Shown: positions 52,117 through 60,249 of the stretch, in pieces | How the letters are laid out: each line of letters starts with the position of its first letter | Numbering within the stretch: the first letter of the stretch is position 1 | DNA from: Cohnella algarum | Lineage (GTDB): Bacteria > Bacillota > Bacilli > Paenibacillales > Paenibacillaceae | Assembly: GCF_016937515.1 (NCBI RefSeq) | Contig: NZ_JAFHKM010000002.1 | Span: 3,591,001-3,655,000 of the forward strand | DNA length: 64,000 nt | Reading direction: 5' to 3' | Made by a program: the position numbers and the translations under genes | The notes under the pieces: model-generated | Databases searched by the model: none | Told to the model about the DNA's origin: nothing | What the model saw: only the letters and a program-made list of their open reading frames with translations

Positions 52117-53826
52117 ATGAAAGCCTCGGAAGCGCGCTGGGGAGGCGGGGTCACCCTCCTCCTGTTTCTATTTATTTTTTTGCCGCTGCTTGCCGTATTG
52201 ATCAATGTCGTCTTTCCGGGCTTTTTCTTCGGGAAGTTCGAATACGGGGGCTTCGGGCTCGTCGGCGAAATTTTCCATCGCCCGTTGTGGCGGCAGTCGT
52301 TATGGAACTCGCTGCTGCTCGCCCTAGGCGCCGCCACGCTCGGCACCGTCATCGGCGGCGCGCTCGCCACCGTCCGCGCGCGTTGGAACTTCGCCGCGGG
52401 ACGATTGCTGGATACGGCGGCATGGCTGCTGCTGATCGCGCCTTCGTTCATGATCGCCCAAGGCTGGGTGCTGTTCGCCAGCGCGGACGGCCTCGTTCAC
52501 CAGTGGCTCGGCTGGACCTGGGCGACGTCGTTTATTTTTTCGCCGTCCGGGCTCGTGTTTGTCATGGCGCTCAGCAAATTTCCGCTGGCGTATCTCGCGA
52601 TCGTAGCGGCGACGGAATGGAACGTCCGGCAGTTCGGCCAGGCGGCTCGGCTGAACGGCGCCAAGCCGTTTTCCGTCTGGAGGACGATTGAGCTTCCGCT
52701 CGCCCTGCCGTCCTTCCTTGCGGGCTGGACGCTCGTGTTCATGGATACGATCGGCGATTTCGGCCTTCCGGCCGCTTTGGCCACCGTCTACAAATTTCCG
52801 ACGCTGACCTATTCCATTTACTCGGCGATATACCAGTCGCCCGTCCGCTTCGACATGGCGGGGGTGCTCGCCTTTTATCTCGTCGTGCTGCTCGCGCTCG
52901 CGATGACGCTGCTGCTGTTTGCCGTCCGGCGTTCGCGGTTCGATTTTCTGAACGCCAAAGCGGTCCGAACCGCGCAGGAAAAACCGCGGCACGCCTGGGC
53001 GTACAACGGGGCGGTCGGCGCCTTCCTGCTTGTCTGCCTCGGCGTTCCGATCGGATCGAGCGCCGCCGTGTCGCTCCTGAAGCGAACGGGAGAGGGATTC
53101 GCCGCGAACAACCTGACGCTGGAGCATTACCGAAGCCTGTTCGCGGGCGTCGCGGGCGACCACCGGCTGCTCGGCTATCTGGAAGGTCTGTACCATTCGC
53201 TTTCGATCGCCGCCGTCGCGGCCGTGTTCAGCATGCTGATCGGGTTCGTCACGGCCTATGTGCTGAGCTTTACCGAGTCCCGGTTCAAATCGGCGCTGCA
53301 GCTGTTTTCGGTCGTATCGCTGGCCGTTCCGGGCGTCGTGCTGGGCATCGGCTACATTTTTATCTGGAACCAGAAATGGCTGGAGCCGATTGGCCTCCAT
53401 CTGTACGGCACCCCGGCGCTGCTCGTCGTCGCCGGAATTGCCGGCGCCATTCCTTACGCCGTCCGAGTGCAGATGGGCGCGTTCGGCACGCTGTCGGGCA
53501 CGATGCTCAAGGCCGCGGCCATCCAGGGCGCCGGCGTGTTCGACCGGATGCGGCATATCGTGCTGCCGCTTGTGCGGCAGTCGCTGCTCATGGCGACGCT
53601 GGCGTCGTTCGGCACGAGCATTTTCGATCTGGCGCTGGCGTCGATGCTGAAGCCGGCCAATTATTCGCTGATGCCGCTTGTCATCGACAAAGCGTTCGAA
53701 TTTTCCCAGTACGGCTATGCGACCGCCGCGACCGTCGTCAGCTGCGCGATCGTCGTGCTGTTGATCCTGGCGCTGCAGACGGCCGGACGCTGGCTGTTCC
53801 GCCGCCTGGACCGAAACCGTCTTTAG
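52117..53826 (+). CDS. ABC transporter permease, two fused membrane domains (FbpB/PhnU-V type)
   Basis: The 569-residue protein has about 12 hydrophobic segments and two EAA-like loops, QAARLNGAKPFSVWRTIELP (about 179-198) and KAAAIQGAGVFDRMRHIVLP (about 464-483), so both channel halves are on one chain. This is typical of ferric and phosphonate importers. ATG 52117 has AGGAG 6-9 nt upstream. It lies 10 nt after the binding-protein gene and 12 nt before the ATPase gene. Confidence 0.92.
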   Translation: MKASEARWGGGVTLLLFLFIFLPLLAVLINVVFPGFFFGKFEYGGFGLVGEIFHRPLWRQSLWNSLLLALGAATLGTVIGGALATVRARWNFAAGRLLDTAAWLLLIAPSFMIAQGWVLFASADGLVHQWLGWTWATSFIFSPSGLVFVMALSKFPLAYLAIVAATEWNVRQFGQAARLNGAKPFSVWRTIELPLALPSFLAGWTLVFMDTIGDFGLPAALATVYKFPTLTYSIYSAIYQSPVRFDMAGVLAFYLVVLLALAMTLLLFAVRRSRFDFLNAKAVRTAQEKPRHAWAYNGAVGAFLLVCLGVPIGSSAAVSLLKRTGEGFAANNLTLEHYRSLFAGVAGDHRLLGYLEGLYHSLSIAAVAAVFSMLIGFVTAYVLSFTESRFKSALQLFSVVSLAVPGVVLGIGYIFIWNQKWLEPIGLHLYGTPALLVVAGIAGAIPYAVRVQMGAFGTLSGTMLKAAAIQGAGVFDRMRHIVLPLVRQSLLMATLASFGTSIFDLALASMLKPANYSLMPLVIDKAFEFSQYGYATAATVVSCAIVVLLILALQTAGRWLFRRLDRNRL

Positions 53827-53838
53827 GAGGACAACCGA

Positions 53839-54927
53839 TTGAGTGCGATTTTAAAACTGAAAGGCGTTTCGAAAGCGTACGGAACGCAGCAGGTGCTGAA
53901 GCCGATTTCGTTCGAGGTCGGGGAGGGGGAGCGCATCTGCATTCTCGGCCCTTCCGGCTGCGGCAAATCGACGCTGCTCCAGCTCGTGGCCGGGCTTGCC
54001 CGCATCGACGAGGGCGAAATCGAAATGAACGGCGTCGTCGTGGAACGGGGGAACCATTATGTGCCGCCCGAAAACCGTCCGATCAACATGGTGTTTCAGG
54101 ATTACGCGCTATGGCCGCATATGTCGATCCGGCAAAATATCGAGTACGGCATGAAGCGGAGGAAGGTGCCGAAGGGCGACATGGAAAACCGGCTGCGCCG
54201 GCTCCAATCGCTGCTGAAGCTGGACGGGCTGCTGGAACGGCTGCCGGCTCAGCTGTCCGGCGGCCAGCAGCAGCGGGTCGGCATCGCCCGGGCGCTGGCG
54301 ACGGAGCCGAGGCTGCTGCTGATGGACGAGCCGCTGTCCAACCTGGACGTCAAGCTTCGGACGGATATGCGAAGCGAGCTGGCCGGCCTGCTCGGCGACT
54401 TGTCCATCGCCACCCTGTACGTGACGCACGACCGGATGGAGGCGTTTACGATCGCCAACCGGATTCTCGTGCTGCGGGAAGGCGGCATCGATCAGATCGG
54501 CAGCCCGTCCGAGCTGTTCGAGCGCCCGGCGACCCCTTGGGTGGCTCAATTGATGGGCTATCACAACCGGTTGAAGGTCCGGTTCGGAGATGCCGCGGAT
54601 TCGGTCGTCCTGGCGGCGGGCCGGCCGGTCGAGGGCGTGCGAATGACGCCCGGCGCCTACGCAGGCGCCGGCGTCATGATGCTGCATCCGGAATCGATTT
54701 TCGTATGCGAAGGTTCCGCGTCGGACGGCGGGAACCGGCTCGAAGCGAAGGCGATTCGGGCGATCTACGAGGGGACGAGGTGGCGCCTGATCGTCGAGAC
54801 GGCCGACGGACAGCCGCTCCATCTGTTCCATGACGAAAGGGTGGAGCCGGACGCGCGGCTGACGCTTCGTTTGCCCGCGCAAAGCGTCATGCTGTACGCG
54901 GATCCGGCTCGTTCGGCGGATGGGTAG
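53839..54927 (+). CDS. ABC transporter ATP-binding protein (FbpC/PhnT/PotA type)
   Basis: The 362-residue ATPase has Walker A GPSGCGKST, Q-loop MVFQDYALWP, signature LSGGQQQRVGIARAL, Walker B LLLMDEPLSNLD, H-loop YVTHDRMEA, and a C-terminal TOBE domain (about 250-360). The TTG start at 53839 is preceded by AGGAGG at 8 nt, and no ATG fits the family N-terminus MSAILKLKGVSKAYGTQQVLK. It overlaps the phosphatase gene by 8 nt. Confidence 0.93.
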   Translation: MSAILKLKGVSKAYGTQQVLKPISFEVGEGERICILGPSGCGKSTLLQLVAGLARIDEGEIEMNGVVVERGNHYVPPENRPINMVFQDYALWPHMSIRQNIEYGMKRRKVPKGDMENRLRRLQSLLKLDGLLERLPAQLSGGQQQRVGIARALATEPRLLLMDEPLSNLDVKLRTDMRSELAGLLGDLSIATLYVTHDRMEAFTIANRILVLREGGIDQIGSPSELFERPATPWVAQLMGYHNRLKVRFGDAADSVVLAAGRPVEGVRMTPGAYAGAGVMMLHPESIFVCEGSASDGGNRLEAKAIRAIYEGTRWRLIVETADGQPLHLFHDERVEPDARLTLRLPAQSVMLYADPARSADG

Positions 54928-55576
54928 GCTGTTCGCGGCGTCCGACATCCACGGGCACGGGCACCTGCTGGAATGCCTGCTGGACCGGGCGGGGTACGTG
55001 CCGGGAACGGACCGGCTGATCCTGCTGGGCGATTACGTCAACAAAGGTCCGGATTCGGCGGGTACCTTGGATCTGGTGCACCGGCTGTGCGCCGAAGGGG
55101 CGGTCGCGCTGCAGGGCAACAATGAGCGCAAATGGCTTGCGGGCGTGCCGGTCGCGACCGTTCCGGATGGGCTGGCGGCGGCACGTTATCGCCGTTTTAT
55201 CGCCGGCATGCCGCTGTGGACGGAGGACGACGGTTTTTTGTTCGTGCACGCCGGCTTGCGTCCGGGCATTCCCCCGGGGGATCAAACGCCGGAGGATTTG
55301 ACGGAAATCCGGGAGCCGTTTTTCCGCTCCCCCGCTATTCCGGGCAAAATGGTCGTGTTCGGCCATACGTCGACTTACCGCTTCGGCCTCAGGCCGGACG
55401 AGCTTTGGCTCGGAGACGGCAAGCTCGGCATCGACACGGGGGCCGGTCACGGCCTTTTTTTGAGCCTGGTCGAATTGAGCGAGGGCTTGCAGTGGACGGT
55501 TTCCGTCTCGCCTCCGTATGCGGTCAGGCAGGTTCGACTGCGGCGGCCGCCGTTGAGCGCAAAAGGAACTTATTAG
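54920..55576 (+). CDS. PPP-family metallophosphatase (serine/threonine phosphatase/ApaH-like)
   Basis: The 218-residue protein shows PPP motifs: ASDIHGHGH (Asp9, His11), LLGDYVNKGPDS (Gly-Asp, with NKG in place of the usual DRG), LQGNNERKW (in place of GNHE) and VVFGHTSTYR. Both altered motifs keep metal-ligand positions. Such proteins hydrolyse phosphoproteins or dinucleoside polyphosphates. Its position as the last gene of a phosphonate/iron-type importer operon, overlapping the ATPase gene by 8 nt, suggests phosphorus release from the imported solute. Function not proven. Confidence 0.85.
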   Translation: MGRLFAASDIHGHGHLLECLLDRAGYVPGTDRLILLGDYVNKGPDSAGTLDLVHRLCAEGAVALQGNNERKWLAGVPVATVPDGLAAARYRRFIAGMPLWTEDDGFLFVHAGLRPGIPPGDQTPEDLTEIREPFFRSPAIPGKMVVFGHTSTYRFGLRPDELWLGDGKLGIDTGAGHGLFLSLVELSEGLQWTVSVSPPYAVRQVRLRRPPLSAKGTY

Positions 55577-55619
55577 CGGCCGAAACGGTCCGTTATTCGG
55601 GGCATCGCCGAAAAAAGGT

Positions 55620-55885
55620 AACTAACGGCGTAAGTAGGCCGTTAATTCGTTTAAGCGAGGCCGAAATCGGCCCGGCAACGGGAATAACGGTCGCTAGAGG
55701 CCGTTATTTGCGAAAAATCCCGCACTGCGAGCAAATAACGGCACCTGAAGGCCGTTAATTCGTTTGAGCGAGACCGAAATCGGCCCGGCAATGGGAATAA
55801 CGGTCGCTAGAGGCCGTTATTTGGGAAAAATTCCGCAGTGCGAGCAAATAACGGCGCCCGGAGGCCGCTAATTCGCTTGAGCGAA
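55620..55885. repeat. Tandem array of the GGCCGTTATT-type repeat, period 113 bp
   Basis: Blocks beginning GGCCGTTAATTCG occur at 55637, 55750 and (as GGCCGCTAATTCG) 55863, giving two full 113-bp units and part of a third. Each unit holds facing AATAACGG and CCGTTATT words and the motif TTGAGCGAGxCCGAAATCGG. Related single copies lie near 4.4 and 36.1 kb. Confidence 0.85.
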
Positions 55886-55890
55886 TTTAT

Positions 55891-56525
55891 ATGAAATTTC
55901 GAACAAGCCGGCCGAAATTCGGAGTCCGAAGGGTGAGTTTGTATGAAATTTCGCACAAAACGGCCGGAATTCGAAGTCCGGAGGCGGATTTTGTATGAAA
56001 TTTCGAACAAAACGGCCGGAATTCGGAGTCCGGAGGCGGATTTTGTATGAAATTTCGAACAAAACGGCCGGAATTCGGAGTCTGGAGGGGATTTTGTATG
56101 AAATTTCGAACAAATCGGCCGGAATTCGGAGTCCGGAGGGGGATTTTGTATGAAATTTCGAACAAAACGGCCGGAATTCGGAGTCTGGAGGGGGATTTTG
56201 TATGAAATTTCGAACAAAACGGCCGGAATTCGGAGTCTGGAGGGGGATTTTGTATGAAATTTCGAACAAAACGGCCGGAATTCGGAGTCTGGAGGGGGAT
56301 TTTGTATGAAATTTCGAACAAAACGGCCGGAATTCGGAGTCTGGAGGGGGATTTTGTATGAAATTTCGAACAAAACGGCCGGAATTCGGAGTCCGGAGGG
56401 GGATTCTGTATGAAATTTCGAACAAAACGGCCGGAATTCGGAGTCTGGAGGGGGGGTTGTATGAAATTTCGAACAAATTGCCCGGGATTCGGAGTCCGAA
56501 GGGAGAGTTTGTATGAAATTCGAAC
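55891..56525. repeat. 13-copy tandem repeat, period 52 bp, with a ribosome-site-plus-ATG module in most units
   Basis: ATGAAATTTC occurs at 55891, 55943, 55995, 56047, 56098, 56150, 56202, 56254, 56306, 56358, 56410 and 56461, and a slightly shorter form at 56513; spacing is 52 bp except two 51-bp steps. Each unit reads roughly GGAGGGGGATTTTGT then ATGAAATTTCGAACAAAACG then GCCGGAATTCGGAGTC. The part around the ATG is an inverted repeat (TTTGT, GAAATTTC and ACAAA each separated by 2 nt). Central copies are nearly identical; outer copies diverge. No spacers exist, so it is not a CRISPR array. Confidence 0.93.
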
Positions 56526-56529
56526 ATAG

Positions 56530-56960
56530 TGGGTTGCCAGCCGTCCCAAACTACGCGCGTGAATGTCGACACTCTCCGCTCAATCCTTAGCTGGAAGTCA
56601 AGACCTTCAACTGCTTCTCTTGGTAGGCTCCCGTACCCGTTAACGCATAAACTATGCAATCGCACGACCAATCCTCGCACGGTACGGGATGCGACCAAGA
56701 GCATGAGATCGACGCAAGCACTCTGCGTACAAAACGGCGCCTTCAGATGCTTTAGGCACAGCTCGGCGTATTACATCGACGCAGACGCTTTGCGCGCAAA
56801 ACTGTATCTTGGGCTAAGTACCGTGCGGCGATACGCCGTTACAAATTACGAAGTAGCGAAACGGTCGAGCTGCTGCAGCAGCTCGCAGCCGTGCCCATCC
56901 CGTACCGTTCACCACCCCGCCGCAGCTTTAAAAGCCGCTTTCGTACCGACTACCCTGCCG
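56530..56960. other. Unassigned stretch between repeat arrays
   Basis: No gene can be supported. Both strands have long open frames, but their composition is uneven and no known motif was found. The sequence style (evenly mixed codons, no ribosome sites) differs from adjacent DNA and could be a decayed gene or mobile-element remnant. Confidence 0.35.
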
Positions 56961-57213
56961 CATGCTGCCTGTGCCCGTCGCAACCGTGCCGCAGCCCGTA
57001 CTGTTTCCGCCATTCCCCAGCCAAACCGCCGACCAACAACCATGCCGCCTGTGCCCGTCGCAACCGTGCCGCAGCCCGTACTGTTTCCACCATTCCCCAG
57101 CCAAACCGCCGACCAACAACCATGCCGCCTGTGCCCGTCGCAACCGTGCCGCAGCCCGTACTGTTTCCACCATTCCCCAGCCAAACCGCCGACCAACAAC
57201 CATGCCGCCGTGC
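56961..57213. repeat. Three 80-bp tandem repeats
   Basis: Units at 56961-57040, 57041-57120 and 57121-57200 begin CATGCCGCCTGTGCCCGTCG (the first has T for C) and end GCCGACCAACAAC; a partial fourth follows. The units differ at only two positions, so the expansion is recent. Confidence 0.93.
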
Positions 57214-57329
57214 TTTCGCTTTCGCTAGCCGCCGTACCCCGACTTTTCCGCTGGACTTCGGCCTTTCCGCCGTGCCCGGCCCTTCGCCGTACCGCCGCCC
57301 CTTCGCCGTTCCGCCATCCCGCGGCCGCC

Positions 57330-59369
57330 TCAGCCTACCGCTTCCTTCATTCGGCCGTAATAGCTGGAATGGTCGTTGTCGAAGCTTTTGTGCTCGTCCA
57401 GCATGCCTTTGGCCGTCGCGTCGTTCCATTCGTCGGGATCGAGCAGCCGCGTCTTCTCTTGCTTCAAATGCTCCTGCAGGCCGTGAAGACGGCTGAGCAG
57501 CGCATCCATTTCCTCCGGGCTGAGCAGATCCTCCATGACGGCAACAAGCTCCTCGTCGCGCAGCGCGAGAATTCGCTCGGCCAGCTCCTTGTCCACGAAG
57601 CGGCTTATGCCGGGGAATTCCTTCCTCCCTTTGGCGACGGTTTTAATTTTGCCGAACGCCATGTCGTTGTCGATGCCGGTAACCCCGAGCACGCGGCCGC
57701 TTTCGTCGAACTGGATGAAAAAGTTGCCGAAGTGCCGGTCGACCTGCATCGCGAGCGCATCGATCAGCTGCAGGCGGGACAGGCAGCGCTGCAGGTTCGA
57801 GTCATGCAGATCGATCGCCGGCAGCCCGCCTTCCTGCCCCGGTCCGCTTGCGCCCTCGGCGAGTTGCCCGCCCTTCATCAGCGAACCCGCCTGTTTCCCT
57901 TGCGCTTTCAGCATGAAGGTGCCCTTTTGAATTTCGGTTCCCGTGTTGCGCAGCGCGAATTCGGTCCGGGCGATGACCCCGGCGCCGAGCAGCTGATCGA
58001 GCCGCGACATGGCCACGTTGCGCTCGGCGAGGCGCGCGCTTTTCAAATCGATGCCCGCATGGTCCCTGGCGACCCAGGCCTCGTCTTCGGCCTTGTTGAA
58101 TTCGGCCTCGGATGCCGTGGGAGGGAGCTCGTCGCCGGTCAGGATGACGTCTTTCGTTTCCTTGAACACGCCCTCATCCCCGATCCCGCTTTCAAAAAAC
58201 GAAACGCTGTTTAGATTGCCGCGGTCGACGGCCCCCGTCGCCATCGCGTTATCCAGCTGAACGGTTTTGAACGGGGAGGCGCTCGTGATGAGCTTCCACT
58301 TCGGCTTTTTCATTTCCGGATGGCGCTTGTGCTCCTCGACCGTCGACTGGACGGCCAGCTTTTCCATCGGAATCGCGCGTTTCAGCCTTCGCATGTAGGC
58401 GGTTTTTTTGTCGGCTTTCTTGTCCGCGATGTATTGCTCCGCCGCGTTCTCGACCGTGGCGTAAAGGCTCATAACGTGCTCTAGCTGATCGTCCATCTCA
58501 CCGGGAGCTTCCCCGAGAACGGTACCGTCGACATAGCGGTCGAAGGCTTCGATTTTGTCGAGGACGCCGCGGTAACGCGTGCTGTTTTCCTTCAAATTTT
58601 CCTTCATCTTGAAGAAGCGGCCGACGCGCGTGCCGGCTACCTTGTTTTTGACGTGCTCTTTCGGAGGGCCGAGCTCGCCGATCACGTCCTGCTTGCTCGG
58701 CAAGCGCTGGATCGGCTGCGCTCCCGCCCCTCCGGCCGTCCGAGCCGCGGCCTCGCTGCCCGCGACTCGCTGGATCGCGCCCGCAGCCGGGACGTCGGCG
58801 TCGGCGGCCTTGGCCCCCAACTCGTCCGCTTCGCGCTCCAAGGCCGGATCGTCGTTGAGCGGGACGCCGGACGCCGTCGCGCCGGTCGGGACGACGCGGC
58901 CCGCCTTTTGCTGCAGCACGTGCGCAAGCTCGTGGCCGAGCATCCGCTGGCCGTCCCGGCTGTGAGGGGCGTACTGCCCCGGAGCGAAATGGATGTCGGT
59001 CCCCTGGGCGTAGGCGAGCGCCCCGGCCTGCGTCGCGGATGCGGAATTCGGGTGAATCGCGACATCGGAAAAATCCGCCCCGAACGCGGCTTCCATTTTC
59101 GCGAGAACTTCGGCCGGCATGCCGCCGGGTCCGGTTTTTCGCTGCAGCGGAGCCGCTGCTGTCGCGGCTTCGTGCGCGCCGTCCCGCAGCCGCTGCAGGG
59201 AAGCCTGGTTCCCCTGAACGGAAAGCCGCTGCATCGCAAGCAGCCGATCGGGCGGGGAGGCGGCCCGCCGTTGAAGCGGCGAGGGACTTGCCTTGCCTAA
59301 GCCCGAATAAGGAGAGGAAACGGCCTTGTCGCCGTTTCGGAAAGTACGGGAACGTTCCAAGTTATGCAC
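57330..59369 (-). CDS. DUF4157 domain protein with a kinase-like C-terminal domain (candidate effector)
   Basis: The 679-residue protein starts at a GTG preceded by AGGAAAAG. Residues about 80-155 are a DUF4157 domain with the metalloprotease-like [10 protein letters not shown] motif (His146, Glu147, His150). DUF4157 is frequent at the N-terminus of toxins and cargo linked to extracellular contractile injection systems. The C-terminal half has a glycine-containing [11 protein letters not shown] (392-404) with Lys403, then [12 protein letters not shown] (Asp544, His546, Asn549) and GIDNDMAFG (Asp567, Asp569), spaced as the catalytic and metal-binding loops of HipA/PI4-kinase-like kinases. No signal peptide and no neighbouring injection genes are visible. 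Biological role unknown; the kinase reading is inference from motifs. Confidence 0.85.
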   Translation of the reverse strand: MHNLERSRTFRNGDKAVSSPYSGLGKASPSPLQRRAASPPDRLLAMQRLSVQGNQASLQRLRDGAHEAATAAAPLQRKTGPGGMPAEVLAKMEAAFGADFSDVAIHPNSASATQAGALAYAQGTDIHFAPGQYAPHSRDGQRMLGHELAHVLQQKAGRVVPTGATASGVPLNDDPALEREADELGAKAADADVPAAGAIQRVAGSEAAARTAGGAGAQPIQRLPSKQDVIGELGPPKEHVKNKVAGTRVGRFFKMKENLKENSTRYRGVLDKIEAFDRYVDGTVLGEAPGEMDDQLEHVMSLYATVENAAEQYIADKKADKKTAYMRRLKRAIPMEKLAVQSTVEEHKRHPEMKKPKWKLITSASPFKTVQLDNAMATGAVDRGNLNSVSFFESGIGDEGVFKETKDVILTGDELPPTASEAEFNKAEDEAWVARDHAGIDLKSARLAERNVAMSRLDQLLGAGVIARTEFALRNTGTEIQKGTFMLKAQGKQAGSLMKGGQLAEGASGPGQEGGLPAIDLHDSNLQRCLSRLQLIDALAMQVDRHFGNFFIQFDESGRVLGVTGIDNDMAFGKIKTVAKGRKEFPGISRFVDKELAERILALRDEELVAVMEDLLSPEEMDALLSRLHGLQEHLKQEKTRLLDPDEWNDATAKGMLDEHKSFDNDHSSYYGRMKEAVG

Positions 59370-59504
59370 GCTCTTTTCCTGAATGAACGAATCTGCGGAA
59401 TCGAATCTATCGACCCCGAATCGACTCTATTATAACTCAACTTGGGCGTATCTGCGGGGCTGCGCGCGCCGAAACGGGGGAGAATTGAATCGAATAAAAA
59501 AGGG
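59370..59504. other. Short spacer upstream of DUF4157 and thpR genes
   Basis: This part of the divergent region contains the AGGAAAAG ribosome site of the DUF4157 gene (minus strand) and no other recognised element. Confidence 0.4.
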
Positions 59505-59533
59505 TTGACAGCGATAAACGGCTGAATTATGAT
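59505..59533 (+). promoter_or_regulatory. Sigma-A promoter upstream of thpR
   Basis: TTGACA (59505-59510) and TATGAT (59528-59533) are separated by exactly 17 bp, a near-consensus vegetative promoter. Just downstream, at 59554-59581, GGCAT and ATGCC flank an ATTTCGA-type dyad that could be an operator. The promoter lies 175 nt before thpR, giving a fairly long leader. Confidence 0.8.
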
Positions 59534-59707
59534 AGTGTAATTTAAAAATTTAGGCATACAAATTTCGATTTCGAAATGCCTTCGCCTTACGACGGACAAG
59601 CTTTTGCCCGCCGCGCCTGCAGCGCCGTTTCGAATTCCATTCAACAATTAAATTTACATAGATTTCTTTGACGAACCGAAATAAACACAAACAAGACCCG
59701 GGGAGAC

Positions 59708-60238
59708 ATGGAGCTATTTGTCGGATTGGATTTTCCGTTCGCCGTGAATCAAGAGCTGGAGCAAATTCAAAAAAGGCTGCGCCGTTTCGACCCGTCGGGC
59801 AAATACGAACCTCCGGAAAACTACCACCTGACGCTCCGCTACATCGGGGAGCTGCCGGAGGCGGAATCGGTAACGGCGAACCTCGAACCGATCGAATGCA
59901 AGAGGTTCCGGCTGCGGCTTCATGAACTCGGCATGTTCGAAAATCCCGAAAAAACCGTGATCTGGGTCAACGTGACGGGGGAGAACGAGGCGCTGCAAAC
60001 TCTTCAGCGAAGGATCGACCGCACGCTGACCGACGCGGGCGTCCAGGTGGAGCGGTTCTCCTTCGTTCCCCACATCTCGCTCGCCTATGACTGCCGAACT
60101 TCTCTTTCCGATTATTTTTCGTCTTGCGAGGTTACGCCGTTATCCTTTGAGGTATCGGACTTTCATTTGTATGTCGTGCACCGTTCGCCGGAAGGCTCCC
60201 GTTTTCGAAAGATCAGAACGTTCAATTTGACGGAATGA
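59708..60238 (+). CDS. thpR: RNA 2',3'-cyclic phosphodiesterase ThpR
   Basis: The 176-residue protein belongs to the 2H phosphoesterase (LigT) family. Two catalytic histidine motifs are clear: HLTL (His40, Thr42) and HISL (His122, Ser124), separated by the usual 80 residues. It opens cyclic 2',3'-phosphates at RNA ends. The ATG at 59708 follows GGGGAGAC at good distance. It lies 11 nt before a nucleotidase-like gene, suggesting a joint role in RNA fragment or cyclic nucleotide recycling. Confidence 0.9.
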   Translation: MELFVGLDFPFAVNQELEQIQKRLRRFDPSGKYEPPENYHLTLRYIGELPEAESVTANLEPIECKRFRLRLHELGMFENPEKTVIWVNVTGENEALQTLQRRIDRTLTDAGVQVERFSFVPHISLAYDCRTSLSDYFSSCEVTPLSFEVSDFHLYVVHRSPEGSRFRKIRTFNLTE

Positions 60239-60249
60239 GGGATCGGGCG

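Noticed and set aside
55891..56525. CRISPR array
   Set aside because: The 52-bp units are directly adjacent with no variable spacers, and no cas gene is in the window.
55807..56704. Long minus-strand open frames (up to about 278 codons) with repeated FEISYKI and FVRNFIQ segments
   Set aside because: They are translations of the 52-bp repeat in three frames of the same strand, all stop-free because the repeat has no stop in any minus frame. No ribosome site or family match is seen.
56529..58214. Plus-strand 561-codon frame
   Set aside because: It covers the 80-bp repeats and the antisense of the DUF4157 gene, whose motifs are clear on the other strand. Composition of the predicted protein is not protein-like.
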